Source of the DNA: Paulownia fortunei
Taxonomy: Eukaryota; Streptophyta; Magnoliopsida; Lamiales; Paulowniaceae
Length of the DNA stretch: 64,000 nucleotides
NCBI GenBank assembly: GCA_019321725.1
Contig: CM033107.1
Coordinates: 14,189,445 to 14,253,444, forward strand
Reading direction: 5' to 3'
Shown: one piece after another, positions 23,459 to 36,126 of the stretch
Position numbering within the stretch: position 1 is the first letter of the stretch
How the letters are laid out: every line of letters begins with the position of its first letter
The notes under the pieces: model-generated
What the model was told of the DNA's origin: nothing
What the model saw: only the letters and a program-made list of their open reading frames with translations
Databases searched by the model: none
Position numbers and translations under genes: made by a program

Positions 23459-23624
23459 GTGTGTTTTTGTGTGATATCAAAGTTGATTGTCTAATTGTAC
23501 TTTGACCATTTTATTGCTTTATTTTTATTTAGAATCTTTTACTTTTGATTTTCTTTGTTTCATTTTCTTTGAAAAAGCTACTTTGAGAGTTTTTGTTTTT
23601 CATTGTAGGCGTTGTTGGTGAATG

Positions 23625-23873
23625 ACCTAATCATCTACACTAGATATTGAGCTATACAACCCAGAAATTGAAAGAACTCTTTCTTTGTTGATAAAAGAAT
23701 TAAAAGAGTAGATAATGACCAACAATGAGCCAGACATAGAGAATAGGTCATTGTTGGACTATGCTAAATATTCGGTAAATAGGACCAATTCAAGTATTAG
23801 GAGGCTGGCAATACAAGCAAACACATTTGTGATTAAACTGATGATCATTCAAATGATACAAACTATTGAGTTT
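23625..23873 (+). pseudogene. gag: Athila/Tat-type gag N-terminus, broken off
   Basis: A frame starts STLDIELYNPEIERTLSLLI and after a stop at 23707-23709 continues NNEPDIENRSLLDYAKYSVN, then IQANTFVIKLMIIQMIQT. This is the N-terminal region of Athila-type gag (compare FDPEIERTLRTIRVAKRVDN and NSNNFELKPALISMM at 5660-5910). It ends at 23873 where the Copia C LTR begins. Confidence 0.8.
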
Positions 23874-25727
23874 GCTATAATCATAGGGGCATGCGCAACG
23901 AAAAATTTAAAATTCTATAATACATAAATTTATCAAATAAATTAATCCCCTCGATTCGAAAGCGATTCTAACGATCGCGCTTATTCAAATGAAAATATAA
24001 ACAAATATATTAAATTCAATTTATACCTTTTAACCACACCGATTGATGTAAGGAATAAAATAATCAATTGCTATATTCCTTTCTTATTAGAACTCTGAGG
24101 GATCCACGTGTCTCCCCTCTATCAGGTCCACAATATGAAGAACAACACCGATTAAAAGAATTCACTAGCATTCTTAAAATTATTTTATATTCTAGATCCG
24201 GAGTAATGTTTACCCTTTAATCTAATTGATGGATCAAGAACAACCTTTCAAGACCAATAAAGATTAATTTTTTAAGTTCTTCAAATTTTGAAGTGGAGAA
24301 TATCAAGAAACCTATTTTCTTTTAAAGAACAAGAAAATAAAGATTTTCAAGAAAATACCTTTTCTTTTCTTTCTTTTATTTTCTTTTCTTGGAGAGAAAA
24401 ATAGAAGACAATACAAAATAATTTTCCTAAAAATCACACTGCAATTTTCGGCCCTCCCTATGTATATAAGGGCCGAAAAGTCTTTCCCTCTCCAACACTT
24501 GGAGAGTTTGTTAATTTTAAACCACTTCAAACTTTAATTTGGTAGGATTTTAAATCTTCCAACAATTCTTCCTTTTTTCTATCTAATGTATGTGGACTTA
24601 TTTGAGACTACATTAGTCATCAAGAAAAGTCTACATATATTCTTGATATTAATTTGAACACTTCAATTAAATCAAGATAGATATATATCAAAAATACATT
24701 TATATAAAATAAAATCCTAATGGCCGATTTTTACCTCATAAAAATCGGTCATATTATATTTTAATTATATATAAATATGTTAATTAAATAAATTATATTT
24801 ATTTTAATTATCCTCTTCATCTTCTAGTGGGCTTCTTAAGTGATCCATTTTAATTTTTTGGGCTTGGACTTAAAAAATCCAAGAATCAATCCAATTGATT
24901 GAAACCCAAATTAATCAATCCAATTGATTAATTATAATTTACTCCAACTCGGTTTCCTAATCAAATTAGGTCCAATTAAATAATCTAATTATTTAATCAA
25001 ATAATTTAATTTAACCATAAAATTAAATAGAATCCCTAATTAATTAATTAATCAATATTAACTAATTAATTTCCAACTAATGGAAAAATCCCAAAATAGA
25101 AATGTTGCTTAACATAAAGTTGTGTGACTCTCTTAGGTTCACTACTAAGCTAGTAGTGAGCTTACAACATTTGTAACTTATGAATAATAATTATTCCAAT
25201 TAATTAATATAATTAATTAATCCACTTGGAATTAACTCCTTAATTCTAACAGCCTCACTATCCATGAAAACACCTAGAAAGTAATCATGAAAAACTAGTC
25301 ATTGGTGAAATAGCAAGTAAACCTATTTCAGTTACGAGTACCATACACGTACAGTCCTTTCGATAATTTATCTCCCGACTGAATCTAAGCCATGGATTAT
25401 AAGTCAAAACCCTAAATGATTTAATTACTGTGATTCCATTTCAAGTTCCAATAATTCCTGATAAATCAAGATTCATCCTGCCTTGCCCAAGGTCTTTGAA
25501 TCATGAACTATGAAAACACAGGAGATTCATTTGTTAAATAAAAGACAAGTGTTTTGATTATATGTTGGCCACTGACAAACATCCATGCATATCAGTACAA
25601 CACCTAACATACCCCTTTTGTGATTGTCAAGCAATCAGAAGATATATCAAAGTGTTGCAGGATGCACACAAGGCTACCATTGTGCCTCAAGTCCGAGGAC
25701 TAGCCATGTACTATCATATCCAACTTA
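23874..25727 (-). mobile_element. Copia C 3' LTR, truncated
   Basis: It starts (plus strand) TATTGAGTTTGCTATAATCA where the partner LTR at 37688 reads TGTTGGGTTCGTTATAATCG. It includes a TATA-like ATGTATATAA near 24460 flanked by TTTTCGGCCCT and AGGGCCGAAAA, a hairpin at 24721-24751, and CCTAATCAAATTAGG (24956-24970). It breaks off at 25727, before the expected TGTTAG end. Confidence 0.85.
24721..24751 (-). other. Hairpin in Copia C 3' LTR
   Basis: TGGCCGATTTTTA and TAAAAATCGGTCA pair over 13 positions with one wobble around a five-base loop. The partner LTR at 38562-38592 has both arms changed (GGCCAATT, AATTGGTC) and still pairs. Confidence 0.75.
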
Positions 25728-25985
25728 TCTCCCACTAGCTGGTTCACATAAGCAGTACACCCCCATACCCTAAGGTATTTATAGGAAGGTGTCTTACCAC
25801 ACCACATTTCATATGGTGTTTTTGGCACGATTTTAGATGGTACTCTATTTAATATATATGTTGTCATTTCCAAGGCATATCCTTAGAATGAAAGAGTCAA
25901 TGTAAAGCTTCTCATGGACCCAACCATGTCCAATGAGGTTCGATTCCTGCATTTCGCAACTTTGTTAAGTTGTGGAGTAGCAGAA
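25728..25985 (-). pseudogene. Copia C integrase, C-terminal part
   Basis: On the minus strand this reads SATPQLNKVAKCRNRTSLDM, VGSMRSFTLTLSF, stop, GYALEMTTYILNRVPSKIVP, KTPYEMWCGKTPSYKYLRVW and GCTAYVNQLVGDKLDM. It is the best preserved stretch of this region in the window: only one stop in about 85 codons. It breaks off at the truncated 3' LTR, so pol beyond integrase was lost by deletion. Confidence 0.88.
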
Positions 25986-27570
25986 AGATAAGTTGGTTTT
26001 ATACCAATAATTCATATATCTTTTGATTAATATTTGGCTTGTTTTCAAGTGTTTATGTTAATTTTTATTCATTTAGTTTGAATCTTGTAGGTAATGTCAA
26101 AATGAGAAGAAAATGAAAAGAAACAAAAGCTTGGTTGAAATTTTGAAGGAACCCGTATTATACTACTACCGATGGCAGCATTTATATTTCAATCATAAGT
26201 CTTTTCTCAAATATTATATTAACATTATTCTTGATCCATTGGAAATCTAAGAAATAGATCTATAACTTTTATGTTTACCATAAAATCTAGTTCCTAAGAT
26301 TTCAATGAGAAACATCGAGTCCAAGAGTCAATACTGGTCTGAAAATTTCTTGTATAACACATCTTGGTATTTAGGCATAACTCTTTCCACAAATGTCCTA
26401 TTGAGATTATTCATAATGATATAAAAATATAAGAGAGAGGACTAAAAATCTTATGAAGACACCAAAAACCAATTTAGCCTAGAAAGTGGTGAAAATTGGT
26501 TTAAATAGACTGCATATGCTGGAGAAATACGTTTTGGACAGAATGTTCAGTACCTAGCTGTCTAGTCAGTGTCTATACATTGCCACGTGGATAAAAGGGG
26601 GCAAAATAGGTTTTTAGCCCTCCTTAGGGAATCTCCCATCTAATTTTAGGGGCTCCAAAGAGCCTCCAAAGGTATTCTTGGATGTGAGAAGGTATTCTAG
26701 ACAAAGGAGTGCTACTGGACAGAAAGAGGGCCATTCTTGAAGACAAGATAGCTATTCTTGGAGACAAGGAGAGTTTCAACCATTCCTCTCACTTCACAAT
26801 TTGATGAACAATTTCCATGTTCCTTCTTATGTATTTCTTGAAGTTATATTCATACACGATGAACTAAACTTTTCTTCTAGAGGATGATGTAACCTTATTT
26901 AACCCTATATTTTGAATTCCAAACAATATTAGTTGAGGTTATTCATCTTGTTTGTGTTATCTTACTTAGTATTGCATCTTGATTATTTGTCCATTAATTG
27001 AGAGTGTTTGATATATGAGATTTGATACTCGAGAGAGGGAATATAATATTTGATCATAAAGATAACATAACCTAGGAATCATAGAGTTGAGAAACTTATG
27101 AAACCTTTGAAGTTTTTAAAGAAGAATTCATTGAACTTTTGTAGAGTTTTATTCATGAGTTTTTATAGAGATATTGAAATTCATGTTGGAAATCATAGTT
27201 AATTCGGCACTCGAGAGAGGGAATTGATGAGCTTAGGAATTCTGAACTTACATGTGTTGTTGACTTGAATTGGTATGTTTTGGAAGGAAGAACATAGGTG
27301 ATAATTAGGTGAGTCATTCCTCTAGAATTTCTTGTTCATAAGGTGTTGTTGTATTACTTCTAAGAACTCCACTTTTATTTTTTGCAATTTTTATCTTATT
27401 CTACTTTATTTACCAATCATCACTTGGTTTTCTAGATAAAACTAAGACTATTTGAAATACGGTACTTGCTGTAATTTTTTATTACAATCTTTGTGGATAC
27501 GATACGATACTCACCGTTATATTAAAACTTGACACCGTGCACTTGTGGGTTACAAAATATTTCACAAACA
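25986..27570 (+). mobile_element. Solo Athila-type LTR inside Copia C integrase
   Basis: 1585 bp, starting at the AGATAAGTTGGTTTTATACC position (TG changed) and ending TTTCACAAACA. No primer site follows; Copia integrase lies on both sides and continues across it. A few bases of integrase are lost or changed at the join, and I could not see a target duplication. Confidence 0.8.
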
Positions 27571-28008
27571 AGTCCACTATTAGAGAATCCCATTCTCTTT
27601 TAGATAATTCAATAATTCTGTGATTAAGTATTCACCTCCTTGATCAGATCAAAGAGTTTTTATACTTAAGTTAGTTTGTTTCTCTACTTCAGTTCTAAAT
27701 TCTTTGAACTTTTCAAATATTTTAGACTTGTACCTTAAAAGGTACACATAACTATACCTAGATAAGTCATTTGTAAAGAATAAGAAGTAGTTATAGTTCC
27801 CTCGGGCACTAACACTTCGTAGCCTACATACATTTGTATGGATCAAATCCAATAGATATTTGGCTCGCTCCACTTGTCCAACAAATGGAGATTTGGTCAT
27901 CTTTCCTTTGAGGCAAGATTCACATGTTGGCAGTTCTTTCTCGTTCTTTAGATCAACCAATTGTGCCAACTTGTTAATCCTTTTTCTCAAAAATATGCTC
28001 TAATCTTA
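27571..28008 (-). pseudogene. Copia C pre-integrase and integrase N-terminal part
   Basis: A 113-codon minus-strand frame (27990-27649) reads RKRINKLAQLVDLKNEKELP, TCESCLKGKMTKSPFVGQVE, LLDLIHTNVCRL and YNYFLFFTNDLSRYSYVYLL. The CESC half of the HHCC finger is kept; the histidines were cut off by the chromovirus at 28009. The first catalytic Asp is Asn (HTNVC), the same loss as in Copia A. The second Asp region (TNDLSRY) is present. Confidence 0.88.
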
Positions 28009-30949
28009 TGTAATAGACAAGCCTCATACTACTCACTTGGCCAATATGATTCATGCATTACGTGCTAATTTTATATGTTACTTACATTTCTATTGACATT
28101 GCATAATTTATTTTATTTTATACGATATTCTTGAATATTAAACTTAATTCTAAAGCTCTTGCACGGTATTAATTATTAAATTTCATAATCTAAGTAGTTG
28201 ATTTTATATTAAAATAATAAGAAAATGAGGTTGATCAATATTGGATATGGATGGGATATGTAGGTTATAGTTTTGGAAGTGTTAAAAGTGTTACAACTAA
28301 GCTTATATGGTTTGATTCGATTTCATCCAGGTATTTCAAAAGTATATATGGGTAAATTGCATATTTGGGACATTGGACATAATAATACTATGATTGAAAT
28401 GTGATATTACAATATTCATTTATGTATAAGATTATATAATTTTTAATATGGATAATTATTCAAGAATCGGGTGATAATCGGGTAAGAAATTGAATGAACG
28501 GCTAGAAAATTAGCTTATGAATTATCTATGGGATCTTGTGGTAATTAAAATAGGATGAAATAAAATTAATGTATAGTAAGATACATCTGATCTATGCTTG
28601 AAATATGGGTGAAACGTCATATTTATACCATAACTTGTCATCTCATGCTTGCTACCAAGTGCTACCTCAAACTTTCCTTCACTCTTAAGCCATGACCAGA
28701 CCCTCATTTCAGCCATTTTCAGCTTCCAAACACACACCTTAAGGTCTACAAGTGCTCCAAATTTATTCCAAGTTGAAATAAAAGTAGGAAAAGCAAAGGA
28801 GAAGTGATTACCATCAAGTTTAACCTCAAAATCTGTATAGGTAACACTTACCTACGGTTTCGCCTTTGGTTTTCAGATTATTATGAATGGATTTATTGTG
28901 TATTAAGCTTTCAATATTTCTTATAAATTTTTTAGAAAGTTTTTAGTTAGACTTTGGTGCACAAAAAAAGGTTTTTTTATGACAAACACTTAATAGGAAA
29001 TACTTATGGCAGAAACTGTCACCTAGCTGTTTTCTTGTCTTTTAGGCTTCAAAAGTGTATGGTATGTTGAATAAAACCTATAAGTATCACAATATACATG
29101 TCCATATATGAGTCAAGAGTATTGGAATAAATTTTCATTGGTTAGAAATTAAAATAGGGCATGATATTGAAGAGATGCTCAAAACTGTCACTTTCGAATT
29201 TCAGATTCTATCCTGTGTGAAGGGGACAGGTTTTGCAGCATTAGATCCATTAGTTTTGGCAATACTATAACCTGGTTGTCTCTGTGTATATGTTATCTAA
29301 GTGTGGTAAAAATTTGGGAGAGATTGAATATACGTAAGGGTGCCAAAACCATTAATGTCATGAAGTGCGCAAAATTGTCGTGGTAGGAAAAATCTGTTTC
29401 AGTATGCTGGGAAGGGAGCTGAACTTGGAAAACTATATCCATGAGTTTTAGCCATTCTGTGACATGGTTACATTTTTTTTGATGTTATCTAAGTGTGATA
29501 AAATATTGGGGAGTGAATGAATATGTCTATGGGTGTTAAAATCATCATGCAAATTAATGTGACAACAAAAATAAAAATGTGAAATTGTGAATCTGTCCCA
29601 TTTGGTTCATTAACATGTTCCAACATAGATGTGGTGCATTTGATCCTTAACATTTAGGGGGATGTTATAAGAGTTATAATACATCAATTAAATGAGGTTA
29701 GTATATATTTAATATGTGGAACAGAGGTGCGTAGAAGGTTGTATTCGGTTATAGTAAAGTTATTTAGTTAAATTGAGATTCAAGATCTTTATACTACATT
29801 AGGTATAATGAACTTGTTAATTGAGGATGGTGATTGATATCTTGTATTTTTACAGATTGTTTAACATCTAGGGTTGGGGAGTAATACTTAAGAAACCTAA
29901 AAGTAACACACAATCGATCAATGTGTGATTTATAGGAAAGAGTCATTTGCAACTACAATGCAAGACATAATAAATGTGTGATTTATATGTAATACCATAG
30001 ATCATATGTGCATAGCAGAGGGCACGCATTACTGTCATTCATGTCCATTGAGCATACATACATGGGCATTGGCATGTGCATGCATCATATACGAGCACTG
30101 GGATAAATCTTGTATTGCACGGCATGATTCTAAGAAAGGAAAATATTTTGCTGACTACTACTAGTGCACCAAAGCATGCATGGTTATATGCATGGATTTG
30201 CAGGTTCGCATGTATGAATTTGCATGCGTATGAGTATACATGGATTTGCATTCTTATATCATTATTGGTCATTGGATTATGGTGGTGTGCAGAGCTCTTT
30301 TCCGGTGTATGGGATACTAGCATTGGTCAGGGGCCCAAGAAAGAAATAATTTTTTAGATAAATACTTTGATACATGGAATTACATTGTGGGCATAGCATT
30401 TTGAGATGCATGACTTGATATTGTGGATTATTCTTTGACATATAGTTTATACATTGTAGATGAGTCTAGTGATAATTGATACCATGGGCTTACTGGGCAA
30501 GCCGTTGGAGTTCCTGCATGGATGATGACCATGTTGGGTTGTATTGTGGGCATATTCTAAATTTTACATTCATTATTATTATATAAATTGTTGACTATAT
30601 ATAAAGGGCTACAAGATGCAAAATATCCTTACTTCTTCCGAAAGTAAAGGCTATTATTTTTATTTTTGAGTCTATCATATTATAACTTTGGGTTGTCGTG
30701 TCCTATATAACTCTTGAAATTTGATAGTAAATCAGCCTGAGAATAGCGTGACAGTGATGGGTGTTGTGTTTTTATATGAACGGTGATTTTTCTATATATA
30801 GGGTTATATGTAAGAAAACACTTTACTGTTTCTCAAAGTGCTATATTTAACAAAAGTAAAAATATATATATACACATGTACACACATGTGCTACCTTGTT
30901 AAAATTATTGTTATACCAATATCTATATTTAGTGTTGAGGGGTGTTACA
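28009..30949 (+). mobile_element. Chromovirus 5' LTR
   Basis: 2941 bp. It starts TGTAATAGACAAGCCTCATA, parallel to the solo LTR at 11995, with CACTTGGCCAATATGATTCA shortly after, and ends GAGGGGTGTTACA directly before a primer site. The overlapping frames at 30039-30357 come from an ATGCATGG-rich palindromic stretch and have no family resemblance. Confidence 0.87.
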
Positions 30950-30952
30950 GAG

Positions 30953-30964
30953 TGGTATCAAAGC
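30953..30964 (+). other. Primer binding site, tRNA-Met type
   Basis: TGGTATCAAAGC, one transition away from TGGTATCAGAGC, three bases after the LTR end. Confidence 0.85.
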
Positions 30965-31980
30965 CCGATTTGTAGTTCTATAGACTATCCATGTACATGA
31001 TCTTTGAAATTGGTGGAGCACAACCATGGCAGTAAGTTTTATTTGTTGTATAATTTATTTTGTATTTCATGAATAATATTGGCCATGTTTTTTAAGATTT
31101 TATATAAAATAATGTTGAGGTAGACTCATGAGTAATAACAGGTATACAATTTATGTTTGGTATTCTATCTTTGGAGCTAAATATTTTCTATTATCCACTA
31201 AGTATGTAATAAGACTGGATAGGGTACTTGATATATATATGAGTTCAGTTACAATGTTTTAATTCCATCTATAAGTTCAAGATCAACTAATTAAATTTTA
31301 AGAGCTCTAGGTTAATTTTGTTATATTGTCTAGGATTGTGATATAACCTTCTGTGTTGATTGATTTATTCAGAATTATGCATTGTGGATTATTCCATGAT
31401 TATTAAGACTTTTAAATTCTAGGTGATGAAAATTTAGAAATTTTATGGAGACCATAGCAGGAAAATGTTTACTATTTGTAGAAAATAAAGAAGATTTTCA
31501 AATTATAACTTTCTACAGTTACTATGAAAGAGAATAGTAAGAAAGAGTTATTATCGATCTTTACATTGTGTTAGAATTTTTAGAAATGACCAAGTCTACT
31601 AAAAACCCATTTGTGTGATCTTAGATCTCTTGATACATGTTGAAAAGAAGTTTTCGGGCATGCTATTGACTAACCAATTGATTTTATCTTAGATATAGTT
31701 GTAAGAACAAATTCAATCTCTCTTTTAGTTTATCATATACACCTATTAGAATTCGATGAACCTTAAGTGATATTGTTATAATGTTGGGCAAGGCATTAAG
31801 GTCTGGTGCTTCTCCTAAACAAGCTCCACTTCATATTCACCTAGAAGAAAGATGAATCTTGAGGTTATGTATTATTTATTGCAACTTAATTGAGCAATAA
31901 TTTGTAATAAGTACAGATTTATCATACTAAGGTTTATTGATAAATTAAGAGAAGCTACTGTGATCTTGAAGATTAATTTT
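30965..31980 (+). other. Chromovirus internal region, unrecognisable
   Basis: No open frame. This part should hold leader, gag and protease but I recognise none; it is either decayed or deleted. The sequence is A+T-rich, with many T and A runs. Confidence 0.5.
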
Positions 31981-32700
31981 AAGTTTGAATTAATTATGAA
32001 TTTCTTGTTGTGCCATTGGGTTGACTAATGCCCTAATTATTTTGATATACATGATAAATAATGTGTTTGATGATTCTATATAGGTATGTTTGGGGTGATA
32101 TTCATTGATGATATTTTATTGTACAACGAGGAGAAATATGATTGACCTTTTAATATGATCTTGGAAACTTTAAGGAAGTAGAAATTATTTGTTCGATTTA
32201 GTAAATGTGATCTTTTGGTTATGTAATACAATATTTATTTTTGGGACTGGTAAGTTTTTTTAAGAAAGTGTCCTTGTAACTATTCAAAACTTCGAGGTTG
32301 TACTGAAATAGAGAAGACCAATAAATGTGAAAGAAATAAGAAAAGTTTTTTGGGTTAATGATATTATTGGGTATTCAGTCAAAATTTCTCCTTAGTTGTT
32401 ACTACTTTATTTCATCATACGTATAGGTATATGAAATTTGAATGGTTCGCTTAGTGGGAAGAAATCTCTAATTACTTAAAAAGAATTGATTTGAGCTTCA
32501 GTAGAGGCTCCAACTTTATATATAAGTTATTTATTGTATATAGTAGTGTATCTCATTGTGTTTTGGTATATGTTTAATGTAATATAGAAAAGTTACTCGA
32601 CACTCTTTGAGTTAATTAGATTATTTATGTAATACTACATGCGACATTACAAAATCGAAGTACTTGAAATATCTATATACTTAAAAGAAGTTGAACTTAA
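31981..32700 (+). pseudogene. pol: Chromovirus reverse transcriptase and RNase H, strongly decayed
   Basis: Across frames the order of Ty3/Gypsy reverse transcriptase can be followed: FLVVPLGLTNALI near 32000 (usual block FxxMPFGLxNAP), an IHWYFI/GDIH relic at the catalytic FIDD position near 32100, then RRPINVKEIRKVF near 32310, the block that precedes the connection domain. After about 32460 a few RNase H-like residues remain. Stops are very frequent. No integrase or 3' LTR follows; homology ends before 33281. Confidence 0.65.
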
Positions 32701-33280
32701 AGAAAGGATGGATATTAATAGTAAGTGAATATATTGTATGATCCATATAACTACATTTGTCATTGTAATGAACTATCTCAATAGACTAATATTCAAACAA
32801 ATTTTACATCATAAACTATTATGGGAGTTGAGGGTTGTATAGAGGATGAATTAGAGTAAATGGTGAATTATCTATTTATTAATATTTTGGTAAGACTGAT
32901 TTTGATTGATCCAATTTCAAATGCTCAAATTAAGGTCAATGAAAGGTTAGGATTAAGATGAAAGGCATAAAAGACACTTAAATAGATTTTTGTGATAAGT
33001 GATAATAATCACTTAATGAGAGATAGATGTGACAATGAGGGATAAGAAATTGCAAGACTAAGTTTTAGGTGATGATCATGCACTTTTTATTTGTTTTATT
33101 TAGTGGTATGAATGATGTTTGTGATCTCAAGAAAATATACAGATATCGGATACCGGACAAGCTATTATGGAATATATTGTTAATATTTGGTTTGCCACTA
33201 AAAAAAAGGATATACGTAAAAGTGCATATGTAATAATGATTTAGTTTTGCTTTTATTTTCATGTGGAAATGGGAAAGCAT
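32701..33280 (+). other. Decayed chromovirus or unassigned sequence
   Basis: No gene or repeat recognised. The minus-strand frame 33280-33065 has no family features. The junction to Copia gag is near 33290. Confidence 0.4.
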
Positions 33281-33615
33281 TCATAAATTTTGTATATGAT
33301 AATGGAATTGGGTTTTTAGCCTTTCTTTTCTTCTTCCTCTCTTAGGCTTTTTAGCCTTTGATCCGGAAATAGATCCAACAAGCAGTACCAGTTTGTCCTT
33401 CTTCATGGTGGACTCAGCCATCTTTAATATGTTCACAAGCTCAGGAAGACTAATTTTCATGTTGTGCATGTTAAAGTTAACAACAAAGGTGTGAAATGAG
33501 GGAGGCAGAGACTGCAGCAGAAGGTCCGTATCAAGTTCATTCTCCATAACGACTCCAAGGGATGCCAACCTTTCAGTGAGAGCTATCATCTTCAATCCAT
33601 GGTCATGGACTAAAA
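33281..33615 (-). pseudogene. gag: Copia C gag, C-terminal part
   Basis: A minus-strand frame reads LKMIALTERLASLGVVMENE, LLLQSLPPSFHTFVVNFNMH, LPELVNILKMAESTMKKDKL and a basic tail KAKKPKRGRRKERLK. It is an intact gag C-terminal half of about 110 codons. The zinc knuckle and protease are missing: the chromovirus side begins just after the basic tail. The first ~40 codons of the open frame (33739-33616) belong to the inserted LTR and are not gag. Confidence 0.88.
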
Positions 33616-35747
33616 TGTTGGGTCGCGTGATCCCGAGGTATGCACAGCGAAAAATTAAAAATTTTAAAAACATCACAGCATAACAATTATAGCAATACCC
33701 TGGATCTGATGCAATTTCTAACGATCTCGCAATTTCCAACGGTTATAGTAAAATAATTAAAGTTTTGATTCATACCTTTCTATGCACTTCGACTGTCGTA
33801 GGGTATGGAGCAATCAATTGCTAGCCCTTTTTCTGAATTTGGTTTACAGGAATCCACACGTCTCCCCACTAAAGTAGTCGACACTTTGAGCAAGAACACA
33901 AAATCAAATTTCTGCTAGCAATTCTAATTTCTTTTCTAACCTAGTTTATGGAGTGTGCATAGAGAATATTAATTCTTATAATCAACTTGTGATAAAAAAT
34001 TAATACTTAAAATGAAAGATCAAATTTTAAAAAGAGTGAATGAAGAAACAATTTTTCTTCTCTTTCTCTCTATATGGCCGAAAATTAGAGGGATCAAAAT
34101 TCTCTCTATAATTTTCGATCATTATGTTTAAATAGGGGACTCAAAATTCCAAGAGTCCCACTCTTGGTATTTTGTGTCTCCTTTTGATTGGTTGGAAGAT
34201 ATTTTGGTTTATCTAAACTTCTTCCAACTTTATCCCTTTCATATCTTCCAAAAATATTTAAGGTTTTTCAAGAATTCTAAACTCTTGACTTTCCATCCTT
34301 TTTCAACCACCTTCATGGGCCTCTCCTATTGGCCTTTGTGAATTGGGCTTGAACTCAAAATTAAATTCTATAATTAATCCAATTAATTGTCTTAGCCTAA
34401 ATTCAATTAATTAATTCCATCTAGCCCACCTAATCAAATTAGGTCCAATTAAATAATCCAATTATTTAATTGAATAAATTAATTAAATTAATTTATGGAC
34501 TACACACCAATCAAATAATTATTTCGCTCCAATTGGGTTCCCTAATCTTATTAAGTCTAATTAAATAATCTAATTATTTAATTGATAATTAATTCAACTT
34601 CTTAAATTAATTTAAGCCCTAATTAATTATCTCCATTAATTAATTGGATCCAACCCCTTGAATCAATTCCTAAATTAGAAATGTTCCATCTTAAATTGTG
34701 TGTGACCCTTTAGGTTCACAACTAAGCTAGTAGTGGGCTTGCAACCTTTGCAACTTATGAATAATAATAATTATTCTGATTAATTAATCCAATTAATTAA
34801 TCCACTTGAAATTAACTTCTTAATTTTAAGAATCTCAGAAGTCATGGGAAACACTTAACAAATGTATCATGACTACCTAGACTTAGGTGAAATAGCGAGT
34901 GAACTTATTTCAATTACGAGTATTATACACGCAAGGTCATTCTGTCAACTAATCTCTCGATTGAATCTAGGGCATGGATTAATAGTCGAAACTCTAATTG
35001 CTCAATCAAGTTTTAATGACTTATGACAAATTGTTAAAAAAAAACCGTCTAACATTCATCCTACCTTGGCCAAGGACTTCTAAGTCATGAACTATGAAAA
35101 CATAGGAGATTCACTTATTCTGTCAGACAAGTGACGGATCCTTTGTTGACCACTCATTAACCTCCATACATATTAATGCAACATCCAACGTATCCCCTTT
35201 ATGATTGTCAGGCAATCAGAAGATACATCAAAATAAAACACGACATGCACAAGGCTACCATGGTCCCTCAAGTCAAAAGACTAATCATGTACTATTGTAA
35301 CATGGAAATTCTTATTTCGCCAAACAAGTTTTTAATTAAGAATTTTCAGTGGGCTTGTTCAGTGTGCTTATTCCCTAACAAGCACCCACATATATGCACT
35401 AGCGTCACTAGGCCAATGTCTATGGAGTGAGACATCCTCCTCATGCGAGCATGCATTGTATGCGTGAGTCTATTGGGCTATTCAACAACCCATCTCAAAA
35501 AACTATTGACTCGAAACTAATTTAAGACCAAAGCCATAGAGGCATATTCCATGATCACCATCAAATGCGTGACCATGCCCCGTAGCTAAGTTTGGTTTAG
35601 GGACTTTATCTAATTACAAGATGCAATTAAAGATAAAGAAATTTACCTATTATATTAATATGAGTTGAAAAAGATTATTTTCATAAATACAAGAGTATAA
35701 AGGACGCACAATCTAATTGGCACACCGGACACTACACTAGCATGAAG
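33611..35747 (-). mobile_element. Solo Copia LTR inside Copia C gag
   Basis: The LTR is 33616-35742 (2127 bp): on the plus strand it starts TGTTGGGTCGCGTGATCCCG and ends CGGACACTACACTAGCA. The flanks TAAAA (33611-33615) and TGAAG (35743-35747) are a probable five-base duplication with two G to A changes; joining the flanks restores gag (GSS-HDHGLKM). It contains CCTAATCAAATTAGG (34429-34443) and a hairpin (34076-34120). Confidence 0.85.
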
Positions 35748-36126
35748 AGCCCTCAGTCATACGACATCTGAAAAGCTCATTTGAGATCTGATATCTCATC
35801 TGCCAAGTACGTTCACCATACAACTTTTGTAGGTAAAGGAGGATCCCATAAGTAGTATCTTAATCCTCATTGTACCTCTGCAGCTCATTTGACATCGATG
35901 TCAGCATGTAGCATTGAGCCTATAGATTGTCATCAACATGACATAGGTAATCTGCATAAGCCTCTGAAGCAATATCCCCCAGTGGAACCAAATGAGGTGC
36001 GGCGTCGAGGATTTATGCCATCTTCTGAGATTGAAGGACTGTCTTAAGTTTTCTTAGCCAATCGACGAAGTTTGGTCCAATTAATTTATTTTGTTTAAGG
36101 ATTGTTGCAAGTTGATTCTTTGCCAT
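35748..36126 (-). pseudogene. gag: Copia C gag, N-terminal part
   Basis: Starts with ATG at 36126 on the minus strand: MAKNQLATILKQNKLIGPNF, VDWLRKLKTVLQSQK, then ILDAAPHLVPLGDIASEAYA and, after frameshifts, MLTSMSNELQRYNED. Stops occur after QSQKMA and later. It continues at 33615 after the solo LTR. Confidence 0.85.

Noticed and set aside
30039..30357. Overlapping 93-94 codon frames on both strands
   Set aside because: They lie in an ATGCATGG-rich palindromic part of the chromovirus LTR; palindromic composition opens both strands. No domain or homology is recognisable.
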